Shown one piece after another: positions 1-6,035 of a stretch of 7,551 nt of DNA (positions are counted from its first letter, which is position 1; every line of letters starts with the position of its first letter). The position numbers and the translations under genes are program-made. The DNA is taken from positions 1-7,551 of the forward strand of contig JACIWG010000072.1 in assembly GCA_014361085.1 (NCBI GenBank). Direction: 5' to 3'. The notes below the pieces were generated by a model, which saw nothing but the letters and a program-made list of their open reading frames with translations, was not told where the DNA came from and did no database searches. The DNA is from Nitrososphaeria archaeon. Its GTDB lineage: Archaea > Thermoproteota > Nitrososphaeria > JACIWG01.

Positions 1-12
1 AAGAGAGCAGCT

Positions 13-60
13 TCTACTTTGTTAAAAAACATTATGCCATATTTTTTGGCATAAAGTAGA
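13..60. promoter_or_regulatory. Nested inverted repeats upstream of lrp (candidate upstream operator)
   Basis: Two perfect 8-bp inverted repeats are nested here. The outer arms are TCTACTTT (13-20) and AAAGTAGA (53-60). The inner arms are TTATGCCA (32-39) and TGGCATAA (47-54) with a 7-bp AT-only spacer. The inner half-site recurs as part of the dyad over the lrp start codon. The position, just upstream of the lrp BRE/TATA region, and the reuse of the same half-site suggest an operator for the Lrp-family protein itself. That is inference. A terminator or RNA hairpin for a gene to the left of the window is the alternative. Confidence 0.5.
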
Positions 61-103
61 ATAAAAAACTATATATAATGTTAAAAATTAGCATTATGCC
101 ATA
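30..103 (+). repeat. 12-bp direct repeat CATTATGCCATA, two copies 62 bp apart
   Basis: CATTATGCCATA occurs exactly at 30-41 and 92-103. Each copy is preceded by a related GTTAAAAA tract (21-28 and 80-87), so the similarity extends over about 21-24 bp. The 62-bp offset is close to six helical turns, placing both copies on the same DNA face. The copies bracket the TATA box of lrp. Confidence 0.6.
62..80 (+). promoter_or_regulatory. Archaeal promoter of lrp (purine-rich BRE plus TATA box)
   Basis: An A-rich tract at 62-68 precedes TATATATAA at 70-78. The centre of the TATA box is about 30 bp before the ATG at 104, so transcription should start at or within a few bases of the start codon. There is no Shine-Dalgarno sequence, which fits a leaderless mRNA. 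Confidence 0.55.
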
Positions 104-105
104 AT
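93..105. promoter_or_regulatory. 13-bp palindrome over the lrp start codon (candidate autorepression operator)
   Basis: ATTATG-C-CATAAT is a perfect palindrome around a single central base and runs into the ATG at 104. If the transcript is leaderless, as the TATA spacing suggests, a protein bound here would sit on the transcription start. Autorepression by binding at or near the transcription start is well known for archaeal Lrp-family regulators. Assigning this site to this Lrp protein is inference. Confidence 0.5.
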
Positions 106-547
106 GTTGGACGAAAAAGATTGGAAGATTTTATGGAAGCTGATTGAAGATGGTAGAAAGTCTGTTGTAGAAATAGCTTACGAGCTTGGTATACCACGTG
201 CCACTGTTCAAGAGAGAATAAAGAGGTTGGTTAAGGAAAGGGTTATAAGAAAGTTTGCCGCCATACCGGATTACGCTAAAATAGGAAAAGGTGTTACAGC
301 ATTTATTCTCGTAAGCTTTAGTGGAGAAAGTAACCTTTCACAAAGAAATCTTGCTGAAGAAATTGCTAAAATACCTGAAGTTTATGAGGTTTCACTCATA
401 TCTGGGGAATGGGATATAATTCTTAAAGTGAGAACATCTTCTGTTGAAGAAATAGGTAAGCTTGTAATAGACAGGCTAAGGATGATGAGAGGTATACAGA
501 AGACTCAAACCTGTGTAGTATTCCAGACTATTAAAGAAAATTTTTAA
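104..547 (+). CDS. Lrp/AsnC-family transcriptional regulator
   Basis: This is a 147-residue protein of the usual length for one-domain-pair Lrp/AsnC (feast/famine) regulators. The N-terminal winged helix-turn-helix spans about residues 3-52, with the turn and recognition helix in IPRATVQERIKRL (30-42). The C-terminal RAM ligand-sensing and oligomerisation domain spans about 63-143 and includes the diagnostic GEWDIILKVR (101-110). Family members bind DNA as dimers to octamers and often respond to amino acids. The neighbouring amino-acid biosynthesis genes make threonine, aspartate or lysine plausible effectors, but nothing in the sequence proves this. The ATG overlaps a palindrome that repeats a motif upstream, suggesting autoregulation. 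The gene converges with the usp gene, with 3 nt between the stop codons. The family call is firm; the effector and targets are unknown. Confidence 0.95.
   Translation: MLDEKDWKILWKLIEDGRKSVVEIAYELGIPRATVQERIKRLVKERVIRKFAAIPDYAKIGKGVTAFILVSFSGESNLSQRNLAEEIAKIPEVYEVSLISGEWDIILKVRTSSVEEIGKLVIDRLRMMRGIQKTQTCVVFQTIKENF
539..547. terminator. Bidirectional A/T tract at the lrp/usp convergent ends
   Basis: AATTTTTAA ends lrp on the plus strand, and the complementary strand reads AAAATTTTCTTT just past the usp stop. Archaeal termination uses U-runs in the transcript, so this short tract could serve both genes. A further T5 at 582-586 lies inside the usp coding region and could catch read-through from lrp. 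The support is base composition only. Confidence 0.3.
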
Positions 548-550
548 ACA

Positions 551-1006
551 TCATCTTATAACTAAAACAGAGCACGGCGCATTTTTCACAACCTTTTCAG
601 CCACGTTACCTAATGATAGTATTGGTGAATGTATGCTCCTGTAGCCTATGACTATTAGGTCATAATCCTTTTTCGCCTCCTTAACTATTTCAGAAGCAGC
701 GTCTCCGAATACTACTGCAAAATCTATTTTACTCCAAGTTTTTTCAACATCCTCCTTTGTTTCAGAAAGAATCTTCATAGCCTCTTTAACCATCATGTCT
801 CTCATATGCTCTGGTAGAGGATATATTACACCCTGCGATTCACCTGTGTGAGAGGAAAGTGATGAAGATACTATTGGGACAATGGACTGTCCGGCTACAT
901 TAAGTACTGTCACTTGGCTGTCGAAAAATGTGGCTAGCTTTAATGCGATGGAAAGAGCCTTTTTACTTTCCTCTAATCCATCAAATGCAACAAGTATCCT
1001 TTTCAA
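551..1006 (-). CDS. Universal stress protein (UspA-fold), divergent nucleotide-binding motif
   Basis: This is a 151-residue single-domain Usp protein. The first strand is KRILVAFDG (2-10) with the conserved acidic residue D9, and the end matches the Usp fold: DLIVIGYRS (116-124), GNVAEKVVKNAPCSVLVIR (133-151). Usp proteins are cytosolic and usually dimeric, and some bind ATP through G-x2-G-x9-G-(S/T). Here the corresponding stretch is G121-x2-S124-x8-G133-N134: the second glycine is Ser, the spacing is one residue short and the final S/T is Asn. ATP binding is therefore doubtful. The start is TTG: an in-frame TAG lies three codons upstream (1016-1018), and the protein begins directly with the first beta strand. 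It is divergent from thrB and converges with lrp. The physiological role is not deducible. Confidence 0.9.
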   Translation of the reverse strand: MKRILVAFDGLEESKKALSIALKLATFFDSQVTVLNVAGQSIVPIVSSSLSSHTGESQGVIYPLPEHMRDMMVKEAMKILSETKEDVEKTWSKIDFAVVFGDAASEIVKEAKKDYDLIVIGYRSIHSPILSLGNVAEKVVKNAPCSVLVIR

Positions 1007-1121
1007 CCCCTTACCCTAACATGTTATCCTAGTATAGTGATATGAATGTTTCCCTCAAGTTTAAAGTATTGGTGTTTGAATTAAGCTTAAATAGTGTTGT
1101 CTTGGATAGCTTGAGAGAAAA
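1007..1121. promoter_or_regulatory. Divergent promoter region between usp and thrB
   Basis: This 115-bp noncoding spacer carries outward promoters for both genes. For usp (minus strand), CATATCACTATAC (1033-1045) sits at near-leaderless distance, and ACTTTAAAC (1058-1066) is a second TATA-like candidate further away. I cannot choose between them. No strong inverted repeat spans the spacer. Confidence 0.4.
1081..1093 (+). promoter_or_regulatory. TATA box of thrB with overlapping 10-bp palindrome
   Basis: CTTAAATA (1086-1093) is centred about 32 bp before the thrB ATG, predicting a leaderless or very short-leader transcript. It overlaps the perfect palindrome TTAAGCTTAA (1081-1090), which may be only a by-product of AT-rich sequence or may be an operator. 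Confidence 0.4.
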
Positions 1122-2078
1122 ATGAGTGCAAAAAAATTTAATGGAGTTGTTGTAGAGGCTCCTGCATCCTCTGCTAATGTTGGGCCAGGATTCGATGTGT
1201 TTGCAATAGCTTTAGAAATTCCAAAGGATATTGTGAAGATTTCTTTAAAAGGTAATGGAATAAGAGTTTTTGTTGAAGGCTTAGATAATGAGAAAATACC
1301 TAATGTTATTGACTCTAATACTGCTGGTGTTGTAGCAAAAAGGCTTGTTGAAGACTATAAGCTTGCCAGTGGTATAGAGATAGTGATCGTTAAGGGTGTG
1401 CCTGTTGGAATGGGCTTGGGTAGCAGTGCAGCTTCAGCAGCGGCAGTAGCATATGGACTAAATGAGCTTTTTTCATTAAACTTGGACAAAAATGCTCTTG
1501 TAAAGTATGCTGCTGAAGGGGAAATAGCTTCCGCTGGAAAACCTCATGCAGATAATGTTTCAGCATCACTTTTAGGAGGGTTCACGTTAGTCAGATCCTA
1601 TGATCCAATGGAAGTCTACAAATTTGATGTTCCAGAAAATCTTGGAGTCTGTATAGCTTCACCGAAAATCTTTTATGGACAAAAGAAGACTGAACAATTT
1701 CGTTCAGTTATACCTAAGCTTATTGAATTGGACAAGCTTATACATAATGTTGGTAATGCTTCAGCATTGGTGGCAGCAATTTTAACAAAAAATCTAGAAT
1801 TATTCGGACGTTCTCTTAACGATGCTGTAGTTGAGCCAGCGAGGTCAAAGCTTATTCCTGGATACGATTCTGTTAAGGGTGCAGCTCTAAAGGCTGGAGC
1901 GTTAGGTGTAACAATTAGTGGTGCTGGACCAAGTATGATAGCATTCTATGATTCGAAAATGGTTGATGGTAGGCTTGTAGGCGAGGAAATGTGTATGGCA
2001 TTTTCTAGTGTAGGATATGATGCAACATACATTTGCACTAAAGTTGGACACGGTTGTAGGATAGTAGAATATTTTTAG
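1122..2078 (+). CDS. thrB: Homoserine kinase
   Basis: This GHMP-superfamily kinase phosphorylates L-homoserine with ATP to O-phosphohomoserine, the substrate of threonine synthase. It is cytosolic and 318 residues long, normal for ThrB. The three GHMP motifs are all present: APASSANVGPGFD (13-25, typical of ThrB), the glycine-rich phosphate loop GMGLGSSAAS (96-105), and VTISGAGPS (263-271) near the C-terminus. PHADNV (141-146) matches the conserved H-x-DNV segment of homoserine kinases and helps separate it from mevalonate or galactokinases. The ATG is preceded only by a weak GAGAG (1113-1117) and a TATA box at leaderless distance. The gene converges with thrC, the next enzyme of the pathway, with 2 nt between stop codons. 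No defect is seen. Confidence 0.95.
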   Translation: MSAKKFNGVVVEAPASSANVGPGFDVFAIALEIPKDIVKISLKGNGIRVFVEGLDNEKIPNVIDSNTAGVVAKRLVEDYKLASGIEIVIVKGVPVGMGLGSSAASAAAVAYGLNELFSLNLDKNALVKYAAEGEIASAGKPHADNVSASLLGGFTLVRSYDPMEVYKFDVPENLGVCIASPKIFYGQKKTEQFRSVIPKLIELDKLIHNVGNASALVAAILTKNLELFGRSLNDAVVEPARSKLIPGYDSVKGAALKAGALGVTISGAGPSMIAFYDSKMVDGRLVGEEMCMAFSSVGYDATYICTKVGHGCRIVEYF

Positions 2079-2089
2079 ATTTATATTTT
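2072..2089 (+). terminator. T-rich tract at the end of thrB
   Basis: Two T-rich runs, TTTTT (2072-2076) and TTTATATTTT (2080-2089), cover the thrB stop codon and the tail of the convergent thrC gene. This matches the oligo-U signal used by archaeal RNA polymerase. No hairpin is associated. The opposite strand is not T-rich here, so it would serve thrB only. Confidence 0.35.
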
Positions 2090-3418
2090 CACTATCTTGG
2101 GTGGATTAGAGAACCTGTTGCTGCCCATATGATATCTTATCATGGCATCAGGATCCTTTAGCCTACCAGTCAATATGGCGACAACTTTCTCATCCCTTTT
2201 TATCACTTCTTCTTCGACAAGCTTTTTTATTGCGGCCACACAAGATGCTGAAGCATGCTCGCAGTCGAAACCGTTGCTTCCAACAACTGCTATCCCATCC
2301 TCCATTTCCTTATCCTCAACTTGAACACTTATACCGTTTGTGTATTCTAGGCTCCTCAACCCTTTTTTGATGTTCACCGGCCTACCTATTTGTATCGCAG
2401 TGGCACAGGTTTTAGGTCTTATATTATTCTTATCTAGAAAAGCATAATATTCTTTAATAAGCTCCTCGTTCACGTTACCATTGTTCCATTTCAATGGTTC
2501 TCCATTGTATAGGCCGTTGTAGAGTGTATAGAATGTGTTTGAGCCTTTTGCGTCAACAGCAACAAATCTTGGCTTCTTTTTTATCCAACCCCATTCATAG
2601 AGTTCCATTATGGCTTTACCAAATGCTGCACAATTTCCCATGTTACCTCTTGGGAAGACAAGCCAGTCTGGTGGATCCCAGTTTAGATATTCGAGCATTC
2701 TATATATCATCGTCTTTTGACCTTCCAGCCTAAACGGGTTTACAGAGTTCATTATATATGCTCCTTCACGACCCTTTTCCAAGACAACCTTAAGAGCGTC
2801 ATCAAAATTTCCTATCACTTGATACACGTTAGCATTAAATTGGAATGCTTGAGCCAACTTGCCTAATGCTACTTCATCCTTTGGAATGTATATGCTTGCC
2901 TTTATTCCCTCGTTTGCAGCATACATTGCAACAGATGCGGAAGTGTTTCCTGTAGAGGCGCAGATAACCTCTCTAACACCAAGCATTTTTGCATGAGTTA
3001 ATCCTGTTGCAATACCATTGTCCTTAAATGAGCCGCTTGGATTAAGTCCTTCAGGCTGGAATAGAACATTCTCTTTTGGCATACCAACATATTCTGCAAC
3101 CTTCGTCATTTCATAGGGTCTAGTTCTCCCCTCTGCACCATCGAATGAAACAAAAACTTTACTATATTCTTCATAAGCTTCTGAATCTGCGCCAGTGAAG
3201 TTGATTAGTTCTCTAAAACGCCATACACCGCTTTCGTTAAAAATATTGTTTCTATGGTCCCTTCTATAATAGAAGACATCTATAAGGGATTTTGGGAAAC
3301 ATCCTTCGTAAACAACATCCAAGAGATTACCGCATTCACAGAAGGTTCTCGTAGTTTCTATAGAATAACGTTTGCTACATTTTGGAATTATACACTGGAG
3401 ATATGCCCTAGACTTCAA
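2081..3418 (-). CDS. thrC: Threonine synthase (PLP-dependent)
   Basis: It converts O-phosphohomoserine and water to L-threonine and phosphate. Starting at TTG 3418 the protein has 445 residues. Residues 9-29 contain four cysteines (C9, C14, C27, C29) in a C-x4-C...C-x-C pattern resembling the zinc-ribbon head of archaeal ThrC. The PLP lysine is K132 in LNPSGSFKDNG, the substrate-binding loop is TGNTSAS (156-162), and PRGNMGN (256-262) fits the cofactor phosphate loop. The frame stays open to a TTG at 3505, giving 474 residues. I prefer 3418 for three reasons: an AT-only TATA-like element lies 30 bp upstream of it, the extra 29 residues do not resemble the family, and that DNA contains a perfect regulatory dyad. 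It converges with thrB and is divergent from asd. Function is firm; the exact start is less so. Confidence 0.93.
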   Translation of the reverse strand: MKSRAYLQCIIPKCSKRYSIETTRTFCECGNLLDVVYEGCFPKSLIDVFYYRRDHRNNIFNESGVWRFRELINFTGADSEAYEEYSKVFVSFDGAEGRTRPYEMTKVAEYVGMPKENVLFQPEGLNPSGSFKDNGIATGLTHAKMLGVREVICASTGNTSASVAMYAANEGIKASIYIPKDEVALGKLAQAFQFNANVYQVIGNFDDALKVVLEKGREGAYIMNSVNPFRLEGQKTMIYRMLEYLNWDPPDWLVFPRGNMGNCAAFGKAIMELYEWGWIKKKPRFVAVDAKGSNTFYTLYNGLYNGEPLKWNNGNVNEELIKEYYAFLDKNNIRPKTCATAIQIGRPVNIKKGLRSLEYTNGISVQVEDKEMEDGIAVVGSNGFDCEHASASCVAAIKKLVEEEVIKRDEKVVAILTGRLKDPDAMIRYHMGSNRFSNPPKIVKI

Positions 3419-3440
3419 CTCTAAGGAGTAAATAGGAAAG

Positions 3441-3459
3441 CAATATTTAATATTTATTT
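3441..3459 (-). promoter_or_regulatory. TATA-like promoter element of thrC (leaderless)
   Basis: On the minus strand this reads AAATAAATATTAAATATTG, and its AT-only core (3442-3454) is itself palindromic. The centre is about 30 bp before the TTG at 3418, the same geometry as lrp and thrB here. For a start at 3505 it would lie inside the gene. Confidence 0.45.
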
Positions 3460-3479
3460 GAGATAAAAGTTTGTGCAAA

Positions 3480-3502
3480 AATATCTTTTTGCCAAAGATA
3501 TT
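3480..3502. promoter_or_regulatory. Perfect 9-bp inverted repeat in the thrC/asd divergent promoter region
   Basis: AATATCTTT (3480-3488) and AAAGATATT (3494-3502) are exact reverse complements separated by TTGCC. The dyad lies between the thrC TATA element (centre about 3448) and the asd TATA box (about 3517), a good place for a regulator controlling both directions. The regulator is unknown. It shares only a TGCCA core with the lrp dyads, too little to link them. Confidence 0.5.
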
Positions 3503-3503
3503 C

Positions 3504-3520
3504 AAGAAAAGGATATAAAA
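3504..3520 (+). promoter_or_regulatory. BRE and TATA box of asd-lysC
   Basis: Purine-rich AAGAAAAGG (3504-3512) followed by ATATAAAA (3513-3520) is a good archaeal BRE/TATA. Its centre is only about 21 bp before the ATG at 3538 but about 39 bp before an in-frame TTG at 3556. The transcript may therefore start just inside the annotated ATG. Confidence 0.55.
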
Positions 3521-3537
3521 AACTGTTTCAAGAGATA

Positions 3538-4611
3538 ATGGGCATAGGTGGTGGATTGAGTAAGTTAAATGTAGCAGTAATGGGAGCTACTGGAATGGTT
3601 GGCCAACAGTATATGAGATTACTTGAGAAACATCCTTGGTTTGAAATATCTATTTTGATGGGTAAGCGTTCTGCGGGTAAAAAGTTTGGAGAAGCTGTAG
3701 AATGGATTGGCTCATATGATCCCCCTACAAGGGTTAAAGAGATTGTTGTTAGCGAAATAGATCCTGAAAGACAGGCCGCTGACCTATTTTTCAGCTGCCT
3801 ACCTTCAGAGGTTGCAAGAGAGGTTGAGGGCAAGTTTGCGCTAAAATTTCCAGTAGTTAGTGACACAAGCGCATATAGAATGGAGACTGATGTTCCAATA
3901 ATTATTCCTGAATTGAACGCCGAACATGCTAAGATTATTGATAGACAAAGAAGGGAACGTGGTTGGAAAGGTTTTATTGTAACAGGACCAAACTGTACAA
4001 CTACGGGTTTAGCTGTAGCACTTAAACCCTTAGATGACGCATATAATGTTAGAAAAGTTTTTGTTACGACAATGCAGGCTGTAAGTGGAGCAGGCTATCC
4101 TGGTGTACCAAGTCTCCTTATAATAGACAATGTCATACCATATATTAAGGATGAGGAGGAGAAGGTTGCTCGTGAAACTAAAAAGATTTTAGGCAAATTT
4201 CAGGATGAGAAAATTTTGGAAAATGATATGATGGTTGCTGCATCATGTAATCGTGTCCCCGTAATCGATGGACACCTTGAATGCGTTTATGTGGAAACAG
4301 AGAAAAAGGTTGATGTTGAAGAAGCTAAAAATATTCTAAGGGAATTTAGGGGTTTGCCTCAAGAACTTAAACTGCCTTCAGCTCCTGAAAAGCCTATAAT
4401 AGTTAGAGAGGAAAGTGATAGACCTCAACCTAGAAGGGACAGGGATTCAGGTTCTGTTCCAGGAATGAGTGTTGTTGTAGGAAGAGTTAGAAGGGGATTG
4501 GATGAAAATTCTCTACAGTTTACTGTATTAAGCCATAATACTATAAGAGGAGCTGCAGGAAACGCTATCTTAACAGCTGAACTACTTTATAAGCTAGGAT
4601 ATATTGAGTGA
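3538..4611 (+). CDS. asd: Aspartate-semialdehyde dehydrogenase (archaeal/fungal type)
   Basis: It reduces aspartyl-4-phosphate to aspartate-4-semialdehyde with NADPH, the second step toward threonine, methionine and, in some organisms, lysine. From ATG 3538 the protein has 357 residues. It has the nucleotide-binding loop GATGMVG (16-22), catalytic Cys153 in GPNCTT, QAVSGAGYPG (180-189), the likely catalytic His245 in VIDGHLECVYVET, and the RPQPRRDRDSG...GMSVVVGR block (295-316) typical of the archaeal/fungal subgroup. Sulfolobales malonyl-CoA reductase arose from this subgroup, but the thrB, thrC and lysC neighbours argue for true ASADH. TTG 3556 is a serious alternative start (351 residues): it has a GGTGG Shine-Dalgarno-like sequence at 3547-3551 and begins directly with the Rossmann strand. 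Followed 12 nt later by lysC, almost certainly co-transcribed. Confidence 0.95.
   Translation: MGIGGGLSKLNVAVMGATGMVGQQYMRLLEKHPWFEISILMGKRSAGKKFGEAVEWIGSYDPPTRVKEIVVSEIDPERQAADLFFSCLPSEVAREVEGKFALKFPVVSDTSAYRMETDVPIIIPELNAEHAKIIDRQRRERGWKGFIVTGPNCTTTGLAVALKPLDDAYNVRKVFVTTMQAVSGAGYPGVPSLLIIDNVIPYIKDEEEKVARETKKILGKFQDEKILENDMMVAASCNRVPVIDGHLECVYVETEKKVDVEEAKNILREFRGLPQELKLPSAPEKPIIVREESDRPQPRRDRDSGSVPGMSVVVGRVRRGLDENSLQFTVLSHNTIRGAAGNAILTAELLYKLGYIE
3547..3551 (+). promoter_or_regulatory. Possible Shine-Dalgarno deciding the asd start
   Basis: GGTGG lies 4 nt before an in-frame TTG at 3556. Together with the position of the asd TATA box, it supports initiation at the TTG rather than at the ATG at 3538. 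The evidence is suggestive only, because a GGT-GGT-GGA glycine run would give the same bases. Confidence 0.3.
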
Positions 4612-4623
4612 ACGGATAAGATT

Positions 4624-6012
4624 ATGAAGTATGTAATGAAATTTGGTGGCACATCGGTTAAGGATGCTGGGTATACTAGGATATGTGATATTTTATCAGA
4701 CTATAAAAATGATAAGATTGTTTTAGTTGTATCAGCGTTAAAGGGTGTAACGGACAAACTTATTGAGGCTACTAGAATGGCTGAATTGGGTGAAGAAAAG
4801 TGGATTAATGATTTCCTTCAAGAGGTCAGGGACGTACATAGAAGTGTTGCAAAAAATTCTATTGGAAACCTACCCTCGTGGCTTGAGGAAAGGCTTGATA
4901 AGGCTGACGAGGAACTAAAGCATGTCCTCTACGGCATACTATACTTGAGAGAGGCTACCCCAAGAAGCGTGGATTATGTTGCAAGTTTTGGAGAAAGATA
5001 TTCCGCGGAAATAGCTTCTGCAACACTAGCTTCTAGAGGATTTAAGTCAAAGGCATTTACTGGGGGGGAAGCAGGTATAATAACAAATTCTAGGTTTGGA
5101 CAGGCAACACCATTAATGGCACTAGTTAGGAAGAGGGTTGCTGAAACAATTTTACCATTACTAGAAAATAATTTTGTTCCTGTTGTTGGAGGATTTGCTG
5201 GAGCAACAGAAAATGGTATAATAACAACATTAGGTAGAGGGGGAAGCGATTATAGTGCAACAATATTAGCGAATGCGATTGACGCGGACGAGGTTATAAT
5301 TTGGAGCGATGTAAATGGTATAATGTCAGCTGACCCAAAATTAGTTCCTGAGGCAGTCACATTACCTGAGATAACCTATGAAGAGGCTATGGAGATGGCT
5401 ATATTGGGTGCAAAGGCACTTCATCCTAGAGCGCTTGAGCCTGTGATTGAAAAGAAGATTCCCGTCAGGATCAAGAATACATTTGATCCAAAGCATGATG
5501 GTACAAAGATTATGGAAACTGTAACAAGACCATATCATTCTGTTGTAAAAGTAATTTCGCTGATAAGAGATATTTCGATGATAACAATAAAGGGTGCTTC
5601 AATGGTTGGCGAGGTTGGAATGGCTGCAAGATTTTTTAACAAAATTGCAGAATCGAAATCGAATGTTATGATGATATCTCAAAGCATATCAGAATCTAAC
5701 ATCAGTATTGTAGTTAAAAAGGAAAATTCAAAGAAAGTATATGATGCCTTAGAGAAGGAGTTCGGTAATGAAGCCAAAAAGTTAGAATTAGAAGATGACG
5801 TGTGCGCAATAGCATGTGTTGGTGAAGGTATGAAGGGGACACCGGGTGTTGCTGCAAGAATGTTCAAGGCTGTTGCAGATGAAGGAGTTAATGTTAGAAT
5901 GATAGCTCAAGGTTCAAGCGAATTAAACATAAGTTTCGTAGTAAAGGATACAGATGGCTTAAAAGCGTTAAAAGCTTTACATAAAGAGTTTATTGAAAAA
6001 AGTTTTAAATAA
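4624..6012 (+). CDS. lysC: Aspartokinase with two C-terminal ACT domains
   Basis: It phosphorylates L-aspartate with ATP, the committed step of the aspartate pathway. The protein has 462 residues. The amino-acid kinase domain covers about 1-300: KFGGTSV (6-12), VVGGFAGAT (187-195), TTLGRGGSDYSA (201-212) and WSDVNGIMSADPK (227-239). Two tandem ACT domains follow at about 308-385 and 392-460, with paired allosteric-site signatures MMISQSISESNISIVV (349-364) and MIAQGSSELNISFVV (426-440). This layout is the usual monofunctional, feedback-inhibited form. Threonine and lysine are the common effectors of such enzymes, but the sequence alone does not say which acts here. There is no fused homoserine dehydrogenase. 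A weak GGAT (4614-4617) precedes the ATG. A run of seven G at 5062-5068 does not break the frame. Confidence 0.95.
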   Translation: MKYVMKFGGTSVKDAGYTRICDILSDYKNDKIVLVVSALKGVTDKLIEATRMAELGEEKWINDFLQEVRDVHRSVAKNSIGNLPSWLEERLDKADEELKHVLYGILYLREATPRSVDYVASFGERYSAEIASATLASRGFKSKAFTGGEAGIITNSRFGQATPLMALVRKRVAETILPLLENNFVPVVGGFAGATENGIITTLGRGGSDYSATILANAIDADEVIIWSDVNGIMSADPKLVPEAVTLPEITYEEAMEMAILGAKALHPRALEPVIEKKIPVRIKNTFDPKHDGTKIMETVTRPYHSVVKVISLIRDISMITIKGASMVGEVGMAARFFNKIAESKSNVMMISQSISESNISIVVKKENSKKVYDALEKEFGNEAKKLELEDDVCAIACVGEGMKGTPGVAARMFKAVADEGVNVRMIAQGSSELNISFVVKDTDGLKALKALHKEFIEKSFK

Positions 6013-6014
6013 AA
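6003..6014 (+). promoter_or_regulatory. Internal TATA-like promoter at the lysC 3' end
   Basis: TTTTAAATAAAA spans the lysC stop codon. Its centre is about 27 bp before the ATG at 6036, and there is no Shine-Dalgarno sequence before that ATG. The downstream gene could thus be transcribed as a leaderless message, independent of or in addition to asd-lysC read-through. Confidence 0.45.
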
Positions 6015-6035
6015 ATGTTTTGAACTTACAATAGT

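Noticed and set aside
1054..1115. CTCAAG (1054-1059) and CTTGAG (1110-1115) as an inverted repeat in the usp/thrB spacer
   Set aside because: Only 6 bp per arm at a 50-bp distance, which is expected by chance.
2142..2733. Open frames on the plus strand opposite thrC (2142-2324 and 2494-2733)
   Set aside because: They are antisense shadows of the thrC reading frame with low-complexity Ser/Leu-rich products and no motif or promoter.
1990..3085. TGGCAT-type cores inside thrB and thrC as extra Lrp sites
   Set aside because: Single 6-7 bp matches within coding sequence without the paired half-site seen at lrp.
3528..3866. Open frame on the minus strand across the start of asd
   Set aside because: Antisense to the conserved Rossmann-loop region of asd; the product has no recognisable features.
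3538..4611. Malonyl-CoA reductase as an alternative function for asd
   Set aside because: Homologous to this ASADH subgroup, but the direct linkage to lysC, thrC and thrB makes the amino-acid function far more likely.
5062..5068. Run of seven G in lysC as a possible frameshift or phase-variation site
   Set aside because: The frame is intact through TGGEAG and all downstream motifs, and one isolated G7 tract is not evidence of slippage.
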